DNA from: Bacillota bacterium
GTDB taxonomy: Bacteria > Bacillota_B > Desulfitobacteriia > Desulfitobacteriales > Desulfitobacteriaceae
Length of the DNA: 13,094 nucleotides
Reading direction: 5' to 3'
NCBI GenBank assembly: GCA_021779415.1
Contig: JAJYAS010000025.1
Coordinates: 1 to 13,094, forward strand
Position numbers and translations under genes: made by a program. Positions 13,059 to 13,094 of the stretch are shown piece after piece. Below the pieces are notes generated by a model that saw only the letters and a list, made by a program, of their open reading frames with translations, made no database searches and had not been told where the DNA came from. Every line of letters begins with the position of its first letter. Within the stretch, counting starts at the first letter, position 1.

Positions 13059-13094
13059 AGAAAAATTTTTAGCGGATAACGAGTAAGCAATAGA

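Overview
The window looks like a chromosomal accessory region from an AT-rich, low-GC Gram-positive anaerobe. The closest feel is Clostridia/Peptococcaceae such as Desulfosporosinus or Desulfitobacterium. That is inferred from gene types (YwbE, a CDGSH protein, a YtrA-type GntR regulator, a PadR/MFS pair, an HD-GYP protein with a c-di-GMP riboswitch), strong AGGAGG-like ribosome binding sites and AT-rich spacers; no species call is possible. No insertion sequence, tRNA, rRNA or CRISPR array was seen.

Layout. (1) 1-1500, minus strand: a CDGSH iron-sulfur protein running off the left edge, preceded by an overlapping 84-residue hypothetical gene with a clear promoter; then ywbE with its terminator, and a small HNH-type protein. 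(2) 1869-2885, plus strand: an exported gluzincin metalloprotease of the peptidase MA-like type. (3) 2940-4800, minus strand: a PadR-type repressor and an MFS exporter in one operon, behind a perfect 35-bp inverted repeat. (4) 5012-6940, plus strand: a compact operon of a YtrA-type GntR repressor, an ABC ATPase and an ABC permease. Its promoter is overlain by a perfect 36-bp inverted repeat. (5) 7313-9043, minus strand: a second ABC ATPase/permease pair. (6) 9269-9535: a decayed fragment of an AarF/UbiB-type kinase gene. (7) 9704-11350: an HD-GYP phosphodiesterase gene on the minus strand. Upstream on the same strand lies a GEMM-I (c-di-GMP-I) riboswitch aptamer abutting a terminator hairpin. 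A plus-strand remnant of a chemotaxis-receptor gene lies between riboswitch and enzyme. (8) 11577-13058: a glutaredoxin-like protein, a ferritin-like di-iron protein and a small two-helix membrane protein.

How it works together. Two export units (PadR/MFS, and YtrA-like/ABC) each carry their own repressor and a long perfect operator, which suggests substrate-induced detoxification; the second ABC pair has no linked regulator. The most interesting unit is the c-di-GMP riboswitch pointing at a gene for a probable c-di-GMP-degrading enzyme. This would be a feedback loop if the approximately 520-nt leader really reads through the MCP remnant. Three decayed genes (MCP, UbiB and a possible frameshifted surface protein) show that the region has been rearranged by deletion.
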